Source of the DNA: Sphaerolaimus hirsutus
Lineage: Eukaryota > Nematoda > Chromadorea > Monhysterida > Sphaerolaimidae
Reading direction: 5' to 3'
Assembly: GCA_964036195.1 (NCBI GenBank)
Contig: OZ038454.1
Coordinates: 2,666,001-2,730,000, forward strand
Length of the DNA: 64,000 nt
Shown piece by piece: positions 43,898 to 53,657 of this stretch (position 1 is its first letter; each line of letters opens with the position of its first letter). The notes below the pieces were generated by a model. It was not told the origin of the DNA. It saw only the letters and a list, made by a program, of their open reading frames with translations, and did not search any database. The translations under genes and the position numbers were made by a program.

Positions 43898-44467
43898 TTT
43901 TTTCATCATTGGAATCAGTATCAGAAATTGGTTTCGGGGTCTAATGGTGGACCAATTTCCAACTAGAGTATACGGAAATAAGTACACAAATGATACAATG
44001 AAATGCATTTTTTCACCCCATCGTCAGCACCATCAGAATGCATTGTTTCATTTGTGTAAAATGTCAATCAGATTAAATGTTGCACAAATGTTGCTCGGAA
44101 AGGCAAATCGCATGCCGAACCGGGGGGGGGTGGGGGGGGGGGGGTCACGCATCATACATCAAACATCAGTTGCGGTCTTGGCGGCAAAACAAAAAAGGCC
44201 TAAAGAATGTATTGTTATTTGCCCTTTGTGTTTGCCGCACCGCGCCGATGGGTGCACACGCGCCGCCAGTCGTGCCCCCCCCCCTCCGCTAATCTCCAAC
44301 CCGGCCCGAATGAATACCCGGTCCGAATGTATACCCGCTCCGAAGGTAAGCCCGGCCCGAAGGTAGCATCAGTTACCTTCGGGCCGGGTTTACCTTCGGA
44401 GCGGCATGCTTCCATTCGGTGCGGGTATACATTCGGGGCGGGTATACATTCGGAATGAGCCTTGGTC
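43898..44467 (-). repeat. MULE right terminal inverted repeat
   Basis: Reverse complement of 39681-40250. It has a longer interrupted G run near 44123 and a few substitutions. It ends GGAATGAGCCTTGGTC before the second ACATTGTAT. Confidence 0.9.
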
Positions 44468-44536
44468 ACATTGTATACATAAATACTGGTATTTATTTAA
44501 TGTTTTACACCAAAATTTACATAAATAGTTGCCAAG

Positions 44537-44917
44537 TCAAGAGATTTTGTCTTTGTTACCGCCATATTTATTCCCAACGTAAATAAAAAGTATTTCATAA
44601 TCACCACATCCCATCGAAAAATAGCGTTTTCTAAATTTCAAAACATTAACACAACCTTTTCCAGATGTAAAACCAGAAAATTGCCAATTAATAAACACAT
44701 TAGCACCATTTATATTTGAATGATCACGTGACAATGGGGCATGACAGTGTACAAGAGGGTGGCAGCTTATATTTTTACGAACGTACTTACTATCAACTGA
44801 AGCCGACAACTTCGTATAACGTCTATCATTTGTCAAATTTGTCAGTTTTAATTTCGACAATTTTTTTGTGGTGAAATCGCGCCATTGTTTTACCTTCGCA
44901 AAAAATTTATCGTTGTT
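44537..44917 (-). CDS. Unassigned 127-codon minus-strand open frame
   Basis: Stop-free from a TGA just upstream of 44917 to a TGA at 44537, with no ATG at its start (the first Met is near the C-terminus). It contains FFAKVKQWRDFTTKK near the start and GCGDYEILFIYVGNKYGG near the end, with balanced polar residues. It could be a terminal exon entered through an acceptor near TTTTTTGCGAAG. In AT-rich DNA a window of this size is expected to contain about one random frame this long, so coding status is uncertain. Confidence 0.25.
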   Translation of the reverse strand, partial: NNDKFFAKVKQWRDFTTKKLSKLKLTNLTNDRRYTKLSASVDSKYVRKNISCHPLVHCHAPLSRDHSNINGANVFINWQFSGFTSGKGCVNVLKFRKRYFSMGCGDYEILFIYVGNKYGGNKDKIS

Positions 44918-44976
44918 TTTTATAATTCAATTTTCTTGGAGCCAAATCAAAATTTGTTTAAACTCAAATTTTTCAG

Positions 44977-45109
44977 AAACTCAGCCAATCTGGTCAACGT
45001 TGGATTTCGTCACTTCGATTTGCGGTGGAATTTTCCTCGCGTAATTTTTGCACCGTTTTCTTGGCGTCAAAATTGGCTCCTGGCTCTTTTTATGCTCGTT
45101 TTGCTCATG
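44977..45109 (+). CDS. Candidate upstream exon of the 47-53 kb gene
   Basis: The strong acceptor AAATTTTTCAG opens 44 codons (KLSQSGQRWISSLRF, then SSRNFCTVFLASKLAPG) to the donor GTTAGT in phase 1. It is Ser/Arg/Ala/Leu-rich with one acidic residue, like a mitochondrial presequence, but there is no ATG. Its phase-1 end does not fit the phase-0 entry at 46954, so an unseen exon between them would be required. Confidence 0.35.
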
Positions 45110-45266
45110 GTTAGTTTTCAGATTCATCAGTTAGATACGTTTTTTGCGCTGTTTTTGTCACGTAACAGAAATGGTTGGGCTTTGATTTACCCCTATTTGG
45201 ATTATCTTTCTGGAATCAGAATTTTCACGTTCACTTTGGTATATCAAAAATTTTGAAAATGAGTTA

Positions 45267-45681
45267 CCGCATTTCTTCTAATAGAAGAGCGCCGTTCTAT
45301 TTTTTCCGTGAACTCTATTTATCTGACGTACTGTTGGAGGTGCCGTTCTATTGGAGGCAGCCATTATTTTTCCACCAATTTTTCCACAGATTTCTCATTT
45401 CAACATGTTGAAGCTTTGAACCTGAGCATTTGAAGCTTGAGCAAAATCTTTATATCAGAGCATCAGAAATTTAACACCTATTTGAATGCTTTGAACGTTC
45501 TCACCATTTATTTTTGATTTAGTATTGTGTTTTGGCACACTCCCAACATAATTCCTACCTGCCGTTCTATTGGAGGCTGCCATTCTATTGTTTTCGTGAG
45601 CGCAAAAATGTACCAGAATCTGCCGTTCTATTGGAGGTGTCGTTCTATTCGAGGTGTGCCATTCTATTAGAAGAAATGCGG
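45267..45681. mobile_element. TTCTAATAGAA-type TACCGTA element
   Basis: TA-flanked CCGCATTTCTTCTAATAGAA to TTCTATTAGAAGAAATGCGG. Both ends share the same T-to-C change relative to other copies (CCGCA/TGCGG). Confidence 0.85.
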
Positions 45682-46953
45682 TAAGCGCGAAAATGGCATC
45701 TTGGGTTAGTAAATACCGCCAATTTTTAACCATTTTCCAAAACTTTTTTGACACAACTTTCCCATTTTTCAAGTGTCCTAATTATTAAATTGAAATTTTG
45801 ATTCGGAAATAAATCCATATATTCAAAAAAAATATGTCTTCATGGACATAAATATTTACATGCCTTCGTTGTTATAATTGATATTTTATGTTACATTACA
45901 CTTCCCCATTACTCACAAATTTTGGGCAACAAATAATACCAAATATAGTTGCAAGGTCACAAAAGGGGCGTGGCTTAGTGTCTCTGCAAACCGGCAATTA
46001 TATTAATGGATTACGCACTAATTTGATATTATTTATTATTTCCTTTGATCTGAAACTGGAACGGTCTGAAAATATACACTTTTATGTTTACAGTTCACCT
46101 CACATAAATAGATCTATAAAGTCATGTGATCATGAAAAATTTACATTATTTACACATGACTGACTTTCTATGCTCAGAATGAATTTTTGCATTTTTTTGG
46201 TCTAACAGAAACAGACATCAAAAAACCAATGTTCATATATTTGAATACGTGCAAAAAAACACAGACATAACTTTTTTACATTCACATTACACGTCTTTAA
46301 TATTTATAATGATCGTCAATTATTAGTAGTAAATGTGTAAACATGTAAAAAGTGTAATATTGTTTATACGATTTGTCAGATGTGCAAGTAACATACCTAT
46401 AAATGAATTTGACATAAAATGTGCATATTTTATGTGTATTTATCTGGTTGAGACATCAATCATATCTTCAGAAAATTATAAGGTTCTTACTGAAAAGTTA
46501 AATCTCAGTCTGGCAAGTTGACACGAGATAAATAAATACGTCACAGATCAGGTGCCTATCACAGACCCTGTAAAATGCCCTGTAAGTGTCAAATGTAATG
46601 CAAAGTGTTTAAAGTTATGTAAAATGCTCCTTTCAAATGTCAAATGTCACGCAAAGTTTCTAAAATCATGTGAAACGCTCTGTAAAATTTCAAATGTCAT
46701 GCAAAGTGTTTAAAGTTATGTAAAATGTCCTGTAAAATGTCAAAAATAGAACGGCGTTTTCTATTAGAAGAAATATGGCATTTGGGGACGCGCGACAGAA
46801 TTAACAAATTTTGGGGGAAACTAGCGTATACGAAATTCCTTGATTCCGTAATCTGCAGTCTGTCTTTAAAAACAAAGGAACTGAATAACAAAATCAAAAC
46901 ACAAACCAACGATTTCAATAAATTTTTAATTTTCCACAAAAAAACTTTTACAG
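45682..46953. other. Intergenic or intronic, repeat relics
   Basis: About 46550-46742 iterates CTGTAAAATGTCAAATGTCATGCAAAGTG (CAGTCCC family). TAGAACGGCGTTTTCTATTAGAAG at 46745-46772 is a fragment of the TTCTAATAGAA family. No further exon is supported. Confidence 0.45.
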
Positions 46954-47224
46954 GCAAATCTCCAGCCATTTTCCACCGCTGCCATACGGAATTTCAATCG
47001 GAAATCGACCAAAAAATCAATTCAATTACACGGGCGAAAAATTGTTATTTCTCCAAATCTATTGCAGTCGCTTCAGAAAGAGCCTAATAGAAATACTTTT
47101 CCCGATTTTCAGGGAAATTTTAATTTGACAAATTTTGTCAAATTTCACAGCAGATGCAGTGGGAAGTTTTTGCAAAGTTACGGGAAAAGGGTCAATGCTA
47201 AAGGGATTGCGGACTTTGCCTTGG
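46954..47224 (+). CDS. Unidentified gene, exon a
   Basis: The acceptor CTTTTACAG gives 90 codons from ANLQPFSTAAIRNF to AKGIADFAL. The donor GTGAGT is in phase 1. A second frame (CHTEFQSEID) is open for only 44 codons. Confidence 0.65.
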
Positions 47225-50200
47225 GTGAGTGCATTTTTAGTTATTGGCACAATTTTTGTGATCTTTCATATATTTTTTACGTTTTCAAAATTTATTATTG
47301 GCGTGTTGCCAGCGTACAAACATAAGTGCGCATATGGTGCATTGCATTCGGTCGACGGAGTATAAACACCTAGTAGTAAGTACTGGTACGAAAGTGGCTA
47401 ACGAATTTCAAGCATCATGGCTAACGATGGCAAACCCTCCTGAAAAAGTACTTAAATTTTTAAGTATTTTTTGTAAAATGACTTTCGAATTTTCGTATTT
47501 TTCCACAAAATACTTTTCGAATTTCGAATTTAGTTTTCAAAAAATCGAATTTTCGAATTTTTTGGTAGTTTTCGAATTTTTTTTTGGTAGTTTTCGAATT
47601 TTTTTGGGTAGTTTTTGAATTTTTTAAAATAGTTTTCGAATTTTTTGGAAAAAATTGGATTTAAAGCTTTAAATACAGTATTTGGGTGGTCATCAGTTCG
47701 TATAACTTTTTAAACCTTATTTTCATGTATCAATACCAATGTATTCAATTCCCAAAAGAATTCGAAAAGACTTTTCGAATCTTTTGAAAAAATAGATTTT
47801 TATGTATTTTTTTCACCGCGTGCTCAAAAATTCGAAAAGTCCAAAAAAATTCTAAAATTCGAAAACGTTTTCGAATTTTCGAATCTTTTTTTGCCATCGT
47901 TAATCATGGCTCATCAGTCATCTTGCGCTTGCACCAATCCACCAGGTGCTTGCGCTTGCACCAATCCAAAAATGTAAAAAGTGTCATGTCAATACACAGA
48001 ACGAGTTTTTACACATATTTATGTTTCACGCTGGAAGTGTGCCAAGAAAGGTTAATGAGTGTGAATTTTTCATTGTTTTAGAGAAGCTGCGTGCGTTAAT
48101 TATCGCTGGCTCGTTGCCAATCCGAACAGCAAAATGTTAAGTACCAGAGTTACCTATATAAGTATACCTATTGCCACCTAATTTTTTTTTACAGTTGACT
48201 ACATGTTAATTGGCGCCGGGTGGCCGGGAAAAGTGCGAATTTTGAGCAGATTTTTCGGCACATTTCTGTGTCTCAATCGGCGGCGAAAAATCACAATGAG
48301 GGCAAGTACCCTTTCTTCTTGTTTTCTTAATACGGAATTATAATACGAGGGGGAAATATTCGGGGAAATACGGTAATCCAATACTTTCAACCACATTGGG
48401 CCCCCACACGCTAGTTGACATCGACACCAAATGTCAACTGGTGCCGATCCCGATTCAAAGCTTGCTGACGAGTGGACGAACGACGATCAAATGCAATCTT
48501 TGAATTGGGAATGAAACCAGTTGACATTTGGTGTCGATGTCAACTAGCGTGTGTGGGGCCATTATACGCAATGATTTTATCACTGGCGGAATAGATACAG
48601 CGATTATAATACCGTCTTTCCTAGAAACACCCCAGGGGATTTATGTTCATTTTGCGGGGGGGGGGGGTAATCATCATGTACCTTTAATGATGTCTATACC
48701 TAAGTAAATATTTATTCAGATAGTAATCCCCGTCCTGGTGCCGGTTCCGCAAGTGGACAAGTTAAGAGTTAAAAGTTAAGAGTTGAGTAAAATGACAAAT
48801 GGCGAGTTAAGAGTAAAGTTAAAGTTAAAGAGAAAAGTTAAAATTTAAGAGTTGAGTTAAAAGTTGAGTTAAATGTTAAGAGTGGAGTTAAAGGTTGAGT
48901 TCAATGTTAAGAGTTGAGTTAAGAGTTGAGTTAAGAGTTGAGTTAAGAGTTGAGTTAAGAGTTGAGTTAAGAGTTGAGTTAAGAGTTGAGTTAAGAGTTG
49001 AGAGTTCAGAGACACGTGGAAAATGATGGTAAAAAATATAAAAAAATTAAAATGTGAAATTGGTATCGATACGGCTGTTTGCTGGCATGGTGCCAATGTT
49101 GTATGCACGTCATTTGAAAATAATGTATCCAAAAAATTATCGCTAAACAAAGAAAAAATCGCGGAACGTTGTTTCAAATCTAACGCTCTCAAGATCCAAA
49201 TTCATTTTTTAAATTTTATTATTATTTTTTTATTACATTTTTCCCCCATTTGTCTTTTAAATCAACTTTTAACTAACCTTTTAACCTTTAACTCAACTCT
49301 TAACTCAACTCTTAACTCAACTTTTAACCTTTAACTCAACTCTTAACATTTAACTCAACCTTTAACTCAACTCTTAACATTTAACTCAACTTTTAACTCA
49401 ACTCTTAAATTTTAACTTTTCTCTTAAACTTTAACTTTTCTCTTAAACTTTAACTTTTCTCTTAAACTTAAACTTTACTCTTAACTCGCCATTTGTCATT
49501 TTACTCAACTCTTAACTTGTCCACTTGCGGAACTGGCCCCTGTGCACCTCATTTATAGTTTTAACGTGAATTTACTCTGCGTTACACGGAGCACAAACTG
49601 TAGTTTTTGTCATTTACCGATTTTCTCGAAGTACCCCCCGGGGGTTTATTTGTTCAGAGTGGAAATTTTGAGGGGGGTTTATTTTTATTTTCGTGTAAAT
49701 GGATGTTGTGCCATACCTCGAAGAGATTTCGCCCATCCACAATTCCATTCCCCCCCTGTACTACACACAGCCTGCCATGTGCACATACATTTATGTATGC
49801 ACACATTCCATACAGCATGCACATCATGTCTTCATGCCCCATTAATTTAACAAGGCTTAAACGAGGGGGGTATTTCGAGGGGGGGGGGGTTATTATTTTA
49901 TAGTGTCCATTTTGAGGGGGTACTTCGAGGAACTACGGTATATTCTTTATACACTCAATTCAGGGTGATATTCTGAGGCGGGCTATTTGAATGGGGGGTT
50001 ATTTTTTTCCCCAGCTCAATGGGGTATTCGAAGGGGGTTTCATTCAAGGAGGTTATTTCTAGGAAATTGAAAAATGTCGCTTTATATAAATACGTAGCAT
50101 CAAGACTTTTATCGATGATAGTTCTTTTTTCAGGTGAACGGCCGGTCGCGAAAGTGCATTTTTACCGAGAAACTCACGTATGATCATTACACAGAATTGG

Positions 50201-53200
50201 AGGCCGTAAAGCCGAGTGGATTTTTGTTAGCCTTCGATTTCGCTGGCCATTTTTTGGTACGTTTTCAAGATCATATTTTTTGGTGAAATTGAATTTTTAT
50301 GATCGAAGTAAAACCCACACACACTAGTTGACATCGCGAAGTCGTGTCAACTGAATATCATAAATACCGTATTTCTTCTAATAGAAGGACGCCCTTGTAT
50401 TTTTTTCGTCTACTTTTTTACCCGCCCTTCTATTGGAGACGCCCTTCTATTTTTTTCGTCTACTTTTTTACCCGCCCTTCTATTGGAGACGCCCTTCAAT
50501 TTTTTTCGTCAACTTTTCAGTTAATCATTTTTAAGTTCGGCCAAGGTTTTTCAAAGTGTTACGTCACAGACAGTTCATTATTGAATGGCGATACATAGAG
50601 TTCATTCAACGTTTGATGTTAAAATAGCACAATATCAATGGGCGAAAGCCACTAAATCACAACGTCCGCTAATATTTTTTTATTTTTTGATGCATTTGGC
50701 ACAATTCCAGTACTTTGTGTACCTTCTATTGGAGACCGCCCTTTTATTTATTTCGTGGCCCAAAAAAAGTTGAAAAAGTGTACCTTCTATTGGAGACGCC
50801 CCTCTATGGGAGACCCGCCCTTCTATTATAAGAAATACGGTAACACGAAAAAATCTTATAGCACACATAACTGAAACAATGAAAATCAAGCGTCATGATA
50901 TAATATAGTTTATGCTCTATCACATTGTTGAAAGTTGAAATCACATAATTGATCAAAATTGACTGTTCGCGTACATTGTGTGTTTACATATTTCGATGAA
51001 AAAGTCACGTGAAAAATTGTGCCTCAAAATTCACCCAGAGTGAGAGCAGTGTATTTTTCAATAAGATATATTTCTTGAGTATCTTATTCAGATGGGCTGT
51101 GGTGGATTTTTCTGTAAAGTGTGCAGTGTGTAGAATAGTGCAATGAAAAACGCCATGGCGCTTGGCGCCATTTTACTCTGGCACTTGGTGTTGGGGTTCA
51201 GAAAGTTTGGCGCTTGGCGCCAAACCCGTGGCGTTTTTTTCGTGCGTGCACTGATACGCACACGTGCCCGATACGCACATATGCCCGTTTTTTTCACTTG
51301 ACACTTTTTCAAGTGATTTTCAGATATGAGTGACTTGAAAAAAGTTCACTAATGTCATTGCGCAACTTTTTTCACTTTAATCATATCTGAAAATCACTTG
51401 AAAATGTGTCAAATGAAAAACAGTGAAAAATGGCTATTTTTCACTGTTTGTTTTCACTTGACACATTTTCAAGTGATTTTCAGATATGAGTGAAGTGAAA
51501 AAAGTTCACTAATGTCATTGCGCAACTTTTTTTCACTTTACTCATATCTGAAAATCACTTGAAAAAGTGTCAAGTGAAAAAAACGGGCATATGTGCGTAT
51601 CGGGCGCGTGTGCGTATCAGGCCTGCCCCTTTTTTTCCACCACTGCTGTGGGTGTATCCGTGTTAATAAAATTCAAATATAGCGTAAACCTTTTCAGGAT
51701 CTCAACTCGATTTCACCAAACATTCTGTGGCAATACAGACGATGTGCGCAATTTCTCAAAATTCCGTCAAGCTACAATTTTTCACCAAAAAAAAATTCTC
51801 AAAATGGACCATCCCATTGGCAATTATTTTCATCTGGTGGCAATAATCAGAGTGGTTGGCAGAATGCCAAACATGATTTGAAAAACACGGAAAAAATACA
51901 GAAGCCAATACAGAATAGGATACAGGGTGCTGAGATTTTTGTGGAATCTGTGTTTTCAAAGTTGAGGGTTACACAGGTTGGCTACTTTTCAATTTTGAAT
52001 ATTTTTAATGTAATTCATGAAACATGAGATTTATTTTAGCATAAAGATTTAAAAATAATTTAATTACGCTGAGCTTTCATTTTTTCAATTGAAACATTCC
52101 GTTTGAATCCCAGTATATTTCTCAATCCTAAAAATTCCCGTCAGTTTTGAATTTTGACAAATTTTTGAATTTTTTTTTGACAAATTGAATGAAAAGTTTA
52201 ATATTCTGCATCAAATATCAATACTCCGCCCGTTGACCGCACGCTATGCATTTTTATAAATTAAAATTTCTGTCCTGACGTCATCATAAATAAAACAAAT
52301 TGCTCAAAAATTATGTCAGGCACAACAAACAAAACAATTATGGTTGTAATTAGGGTGTCAACAAAAACTTTTTGGCGGAAAACGGAAACGGAAGCGGAAA
52401 ATTTTTTGCACATACCGGAAAACGGAAAAATTTTTGCACTTGCCGGAAAACGGAAAACGGAAAAATGGAAGGCCGGAAAACGGAAACGGAAAAATTTGCT
52501 AAAATTATGCCGGAAACGGAAAAAAATTACTGAACTTTTGCCGGAAACGGAAAAAAATTTGCAGAAATTTATCCTGAATTAAAAAAATTTGCAGAAATCT
52601 CACTAGAAATAGGAAAAATTAACTGCATTGAGAACCTGCATGCATTTTTACCAGTTTGGCTGAAACAGAAAACAGAAAATTGAGCTGGAAAGTGGAATAA
52701 GTTGGAAAAACAGACAATTAAACTGGAAAACTGAAAAAGGCGGAAAAACTGAAAAAATTTGCCGGAAAACGGAAAATGAGCCGGAAAAACGGAAACGGAA
52801 ACAAAATTTAGCAGCCGGAAAATGGAAACGGAAACAGAAAAAAATTTGCCTGCAGAAAGCGGAAACGGAAAACGGAAAACGGAAAGTTGACACCCTAGTT
52901 GTAATCAACTCAGCCTTTTTCTTTTTTTAAATACGTATGTGGCGTGGACGCGTGAGACATAAGTATGTGCGGATGCATACCGTGCTGTCCGCAAAGTATA
53001 CACGTTCCTTCAAACGACTACAATACAAATCTTAAAAAAACACTTCTCACCCAAACTTTTCAGCCACCCAGCACCACTGCCACTACTCCAGAAAATGACA
53101 CAAAAACCCAAAACTTGACCCCAGTGTCACCCAGTCCATTTGGCAGCATGTTTTACTCTGGCAGTGACACCAGAGCTACTGATTATGGTGCTGGCTCCAT

Positions 53201-53423
53201 TTTGGCACCAGAGGGCAGTGGCGCCAGCGCCATAAACTTGGAGCCGACGCCAAAAACTCACATTATGAATCAGAATACAATGGAAAATTCTGATCGGGAA
53301 GCGTCTGGGGAAGATTTAGGAGAGGATTTAAGCATTGATAAAGTGAGTGAAAGTGGGGTTGTTAAAGAAGAAAATTATTTGAAATATGTCATTTTTCCCG
53401 ATGAGGAATTTTTGCAGTTTTGA
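46954..53423 (+). CDS. Unidentified host gene, six 3'-terminal exons (397 codons)
   Basis: Exons are 46954-47224, 48082-48135, 48195-48301, 50134-50256, 51698-51976 and 53064-53423. Each acceptor is T-rich CAG/TAG. All five junctions keep the frame (phases 1, 1, 0, 0, 0) and the last exon ends in TGA. The third intron uses a GC donor (AGG then GCAAGT), because the nearby GT alternative meets an early stop in the next exon. The first half is basic and mixed (KFLQSYGKRVNAKG, FDYMLIGAGWPGKVRIL). The middle reads YDHYTELEAVKPSGFLLAFDF. The C-terminal ~150 residues are Ser/Thr/Pro and Asp/Glu-rich (SGEDLGEDLS), probably disordered, ending FPDEEFLQF. I recognise no family. The 5' end and start codon are not found. 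The introns carry hAT, TATACTC, TACCGTA and GTTCCGCAAGTGG elements. Confidence 0.7.
47422..47902. mobile_element. AACGATGGC hAT element with exact 8-bp TSD, copy 2 (intronic)
   Basis: TAACGATGGCAAACCC to TTTTTTTGCCATCGTTA, flanked by ATCATGGC at 47414-47421 and 47903-47910. It lies in the first mapped intron of the unidentified gene. The interior iterates AATTTTCGAATTTTTTGG. Confidence 0.9.
48082..48135 (+). CDS. Unidentified gene, exon b
   Basis: The acceptor ATTGTTTTAG is followed by EKLRALIIAGSLPIRTAK. The donor is GTTAAG in phase 1. Confidence 0.6.
48195..48301 (+). CDS. Unidentified gene, exon c (GC donor)
   Basis: TTTTTTTTACAG is followed by DYMLIGAGWPGKVRILSRFF and NRRRKITMR, then GCAAGT, a textbook GC-AG donor in phase 0. 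Confidence 0.65.
48398..48560. mobile_element. CACACTAGTT-family element, TSD ATT (intronic)
   Basis: GGGCCCCCACACGCTAGTTG to CAACTAGCGTGTGTGGGGCC with ATT at 48395-48397 and 48561-48563. It is closely related to 13894-14056. Just upstream (about 48340-48375) is a stub TTCGGGGAAATACGGTA of a TACCGTA element. Confidence 0.8.
48734..49542. mobile_element. GTTCCGCAAGTGG element, expanded copy (intronic)
   Basis: CCTGGTGCCGGTTCCGCAAG to CTTGCGGAACTGGCCCCTG. Both flanks are expanded arrays of AGAGTTGAGTTA / TAACTCAACTCT, making this copy ~800 bp against ~220 bp for its relatives. Confidence 0.8.
48895..49008. repeat. GAGTTAAGAGTT minisatellite
   Basis: About nine tandem 12-base units of GAGTTGAGTTAA inside the GTTCCGCAAGTGG element. 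They give the spurious LLTQLLTQ frame on the minus strand. Confidence 0.9.
49615..49939. mobile_element. TACCGTA element, TTTCCTCGAAATACCCC type (intronic)
   Basis: TACCGATTTTCTCGAAGTAC to GTACTTCGAGGAACTACGGTA, compensating changes in both ends. Further GGGGTATTCGAAGG words reach about 50070. Confidence 0.7.
50134..50256 (+). CDS. Unidentified gene, exon d
   Basis: TTTTTTCAG is followed by 41 codons, VNGRSRKCIFTEKLTYDHYT to LLAFDFAGHFL. The donor is GTACGT-like (GTACGTTT) in phase 0. The other two phases stop early. Confidence 0.7.
50367..50840. mobile_element. TTCTAATAGAA-type element (intronic)
   Basis: TA-flanked CCGTATTTCTTCTAATAGAA to TTCTATTATAAGAAATACGG. It has a duplicated ATTTTTTTCGTCTACTTTTT plus CCCGCCCTTCTATTGGAGAC block. 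It abuts a truncated CACACTAGTT end at about 50318-50350. Confidence 0.85.
51133..51655. mobile_element. GGCGCC MITE split by a MULE-like MITE (intronic)
   Basis: The left part (about 51133-51241) has AAAACGCCATGGCGCTTGGC. The right part is TTTTTTTCCACCACTG. Between them sits the element at 51243-51628. Confidence 0.65.
51243..51628. mobile_element. MULE-like MITE, larger relative of 38469-38695
   Basis: GTGCACTGATACGCACACGT to ACGTGTGCGTATCAGG-like right end (GCGTGTGCGTATCAGGCC). The arms TCACTTGACACTTTTTCAAG and GATTTTCAGATATGAGTGA are present four times as alternating inversions. TTTTTTTC is duplicated on both sides, matching the interrupted MITE end TTTTTTTCCACCACT. Confidence 0.7.
51698..51976 (+). 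CDS. Unidentified gene, exon e
   Basis: CCTTTTCAG is followed by 93 stop-free codons, DLNSISPNILWQYRRCAQFL to EIFVESVFSKLRVTQ. The donor is GTTGGC in phase 0. A competing frame stops at 51881. Confidence 0.7.
52220..53001. mobile_element. TATACTC-family element with nested hAT (intronic)
   Basis: AATACTCCGCCCGTTGACCG at the left and GTGCTGTCCGCAAAGTATA at the right, with GACGTCATCATAAATAAAA. It is interrupted at 52351-52897. Confidence 0.7.
52351..52897. mobile_element. CGGAAAC-iterated hAT element with exact 8-bp TSD, copy 2
   Basis: TAGGGTGTCAACAAAA to GTTGACACCCTA, flanked by GTTGTAAT at 52343-52350 and 52898-52905. The interior is CGGAAAACGGAAACGG words on one strand throughout, as in 21767-22420. 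Confidence 0.9.
53064..53423 (+). CDS. Unidentified gene, terminal exon
   Basis: AACTTTTCAG is followed by 119 codons and TGA. Low-complexity start PPSTTATTPENDTKTQNL, then acidic SGEDLGEDLSIDKVSESG and the end FPDEEFLQF. A possible polyadenylation signal ATTAAA lies at 53579. Confidence 0.75.
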   Translation, partial: PPSTTATTPENDTKTQNLTPVSPSPFGSMFYSGSDTRATDYGAGSILAPEGSGASAINLEPTPKTHIMNQNTMENSDREASGEDLGEDLSIDKVSESGVVKEENYLKYVIFPDEEFLQF

Positions 53424-53657
53424 ATTTTTACGTTTTTGCATGTTTTTTTTTTGTCAGCTTGAATTATTGCATCTCATTTGACTGCCATTTTATTTGTTAT
53501 TTGAATGAACTGCCAAGAATATGTTCTCGATTGTTTTAATATAGCTTAATTAATAGTTTCTAATTTTTTTGAATACACATTAAATCCCCCTTGAAAAGTA
53601 CTGCATAGTCAAACAGTGCGTTCTCTGGGTGTAATTACGTAGTCCAAAAATGTAATT

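Larger units (their letters stand above)
39681..44467 (+). mobile_element. Complete Mutator-like element (MULE), 4.79 kb
   Basis: The 9-bp duplication ACATTGTAT lies at 39672-39680 and 44468-44476. The element begins GAGCCTGTGCC and the complement of its other end begins GACCAAGGCTC. After 14 more divergent bases both ends run into CCGAATGTATACCCGCCCCG. Inverted repeats of ~570 bp (39681-40250 and 43898-44467) are nearly identical, including the G or C runs. Long TIRs plus a 9-bp TSD plus an internal MULE-type transposase (41137-43351) fix the superfamily. Internal insertions and a truncated transposase mean it is probably no longer autonomous. The near-identity of the TIRs nevertheless suggests fairly recent movement, perhaps in trans. 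Confidence 0.93.

Noticed and set aside
43806-44366. 186-codon frame over the MULE right TIR
   Set aside because: It lies largely within the inverted repeat. The same text on the other TIR is broken, and there are G-run length differences and no homology.
48869-49192. LLTQLLTQ repeat protein on the minus strand
   Set aside because: Translation of the 12-mer GAGTTGAGTTAA minisatellite.
46954-50256. Assignment of the unidentified gene to the MSS51/ZMYND family
   Set aside because: A loose pattern (YxDY...PxxxLAFD) was suggestive, but the MYND cysteines and the IGP motif are absent, so no name was given.
52965-53063. Extension of the terminal exon upstream to the ATG at 52965
   Set aside because: The stretch is the right end of a TATACTC transposon (GTCCGCAAAGTATA) and is followed by a strong TTTTCAG acceptor, so the exon starts at 53064.
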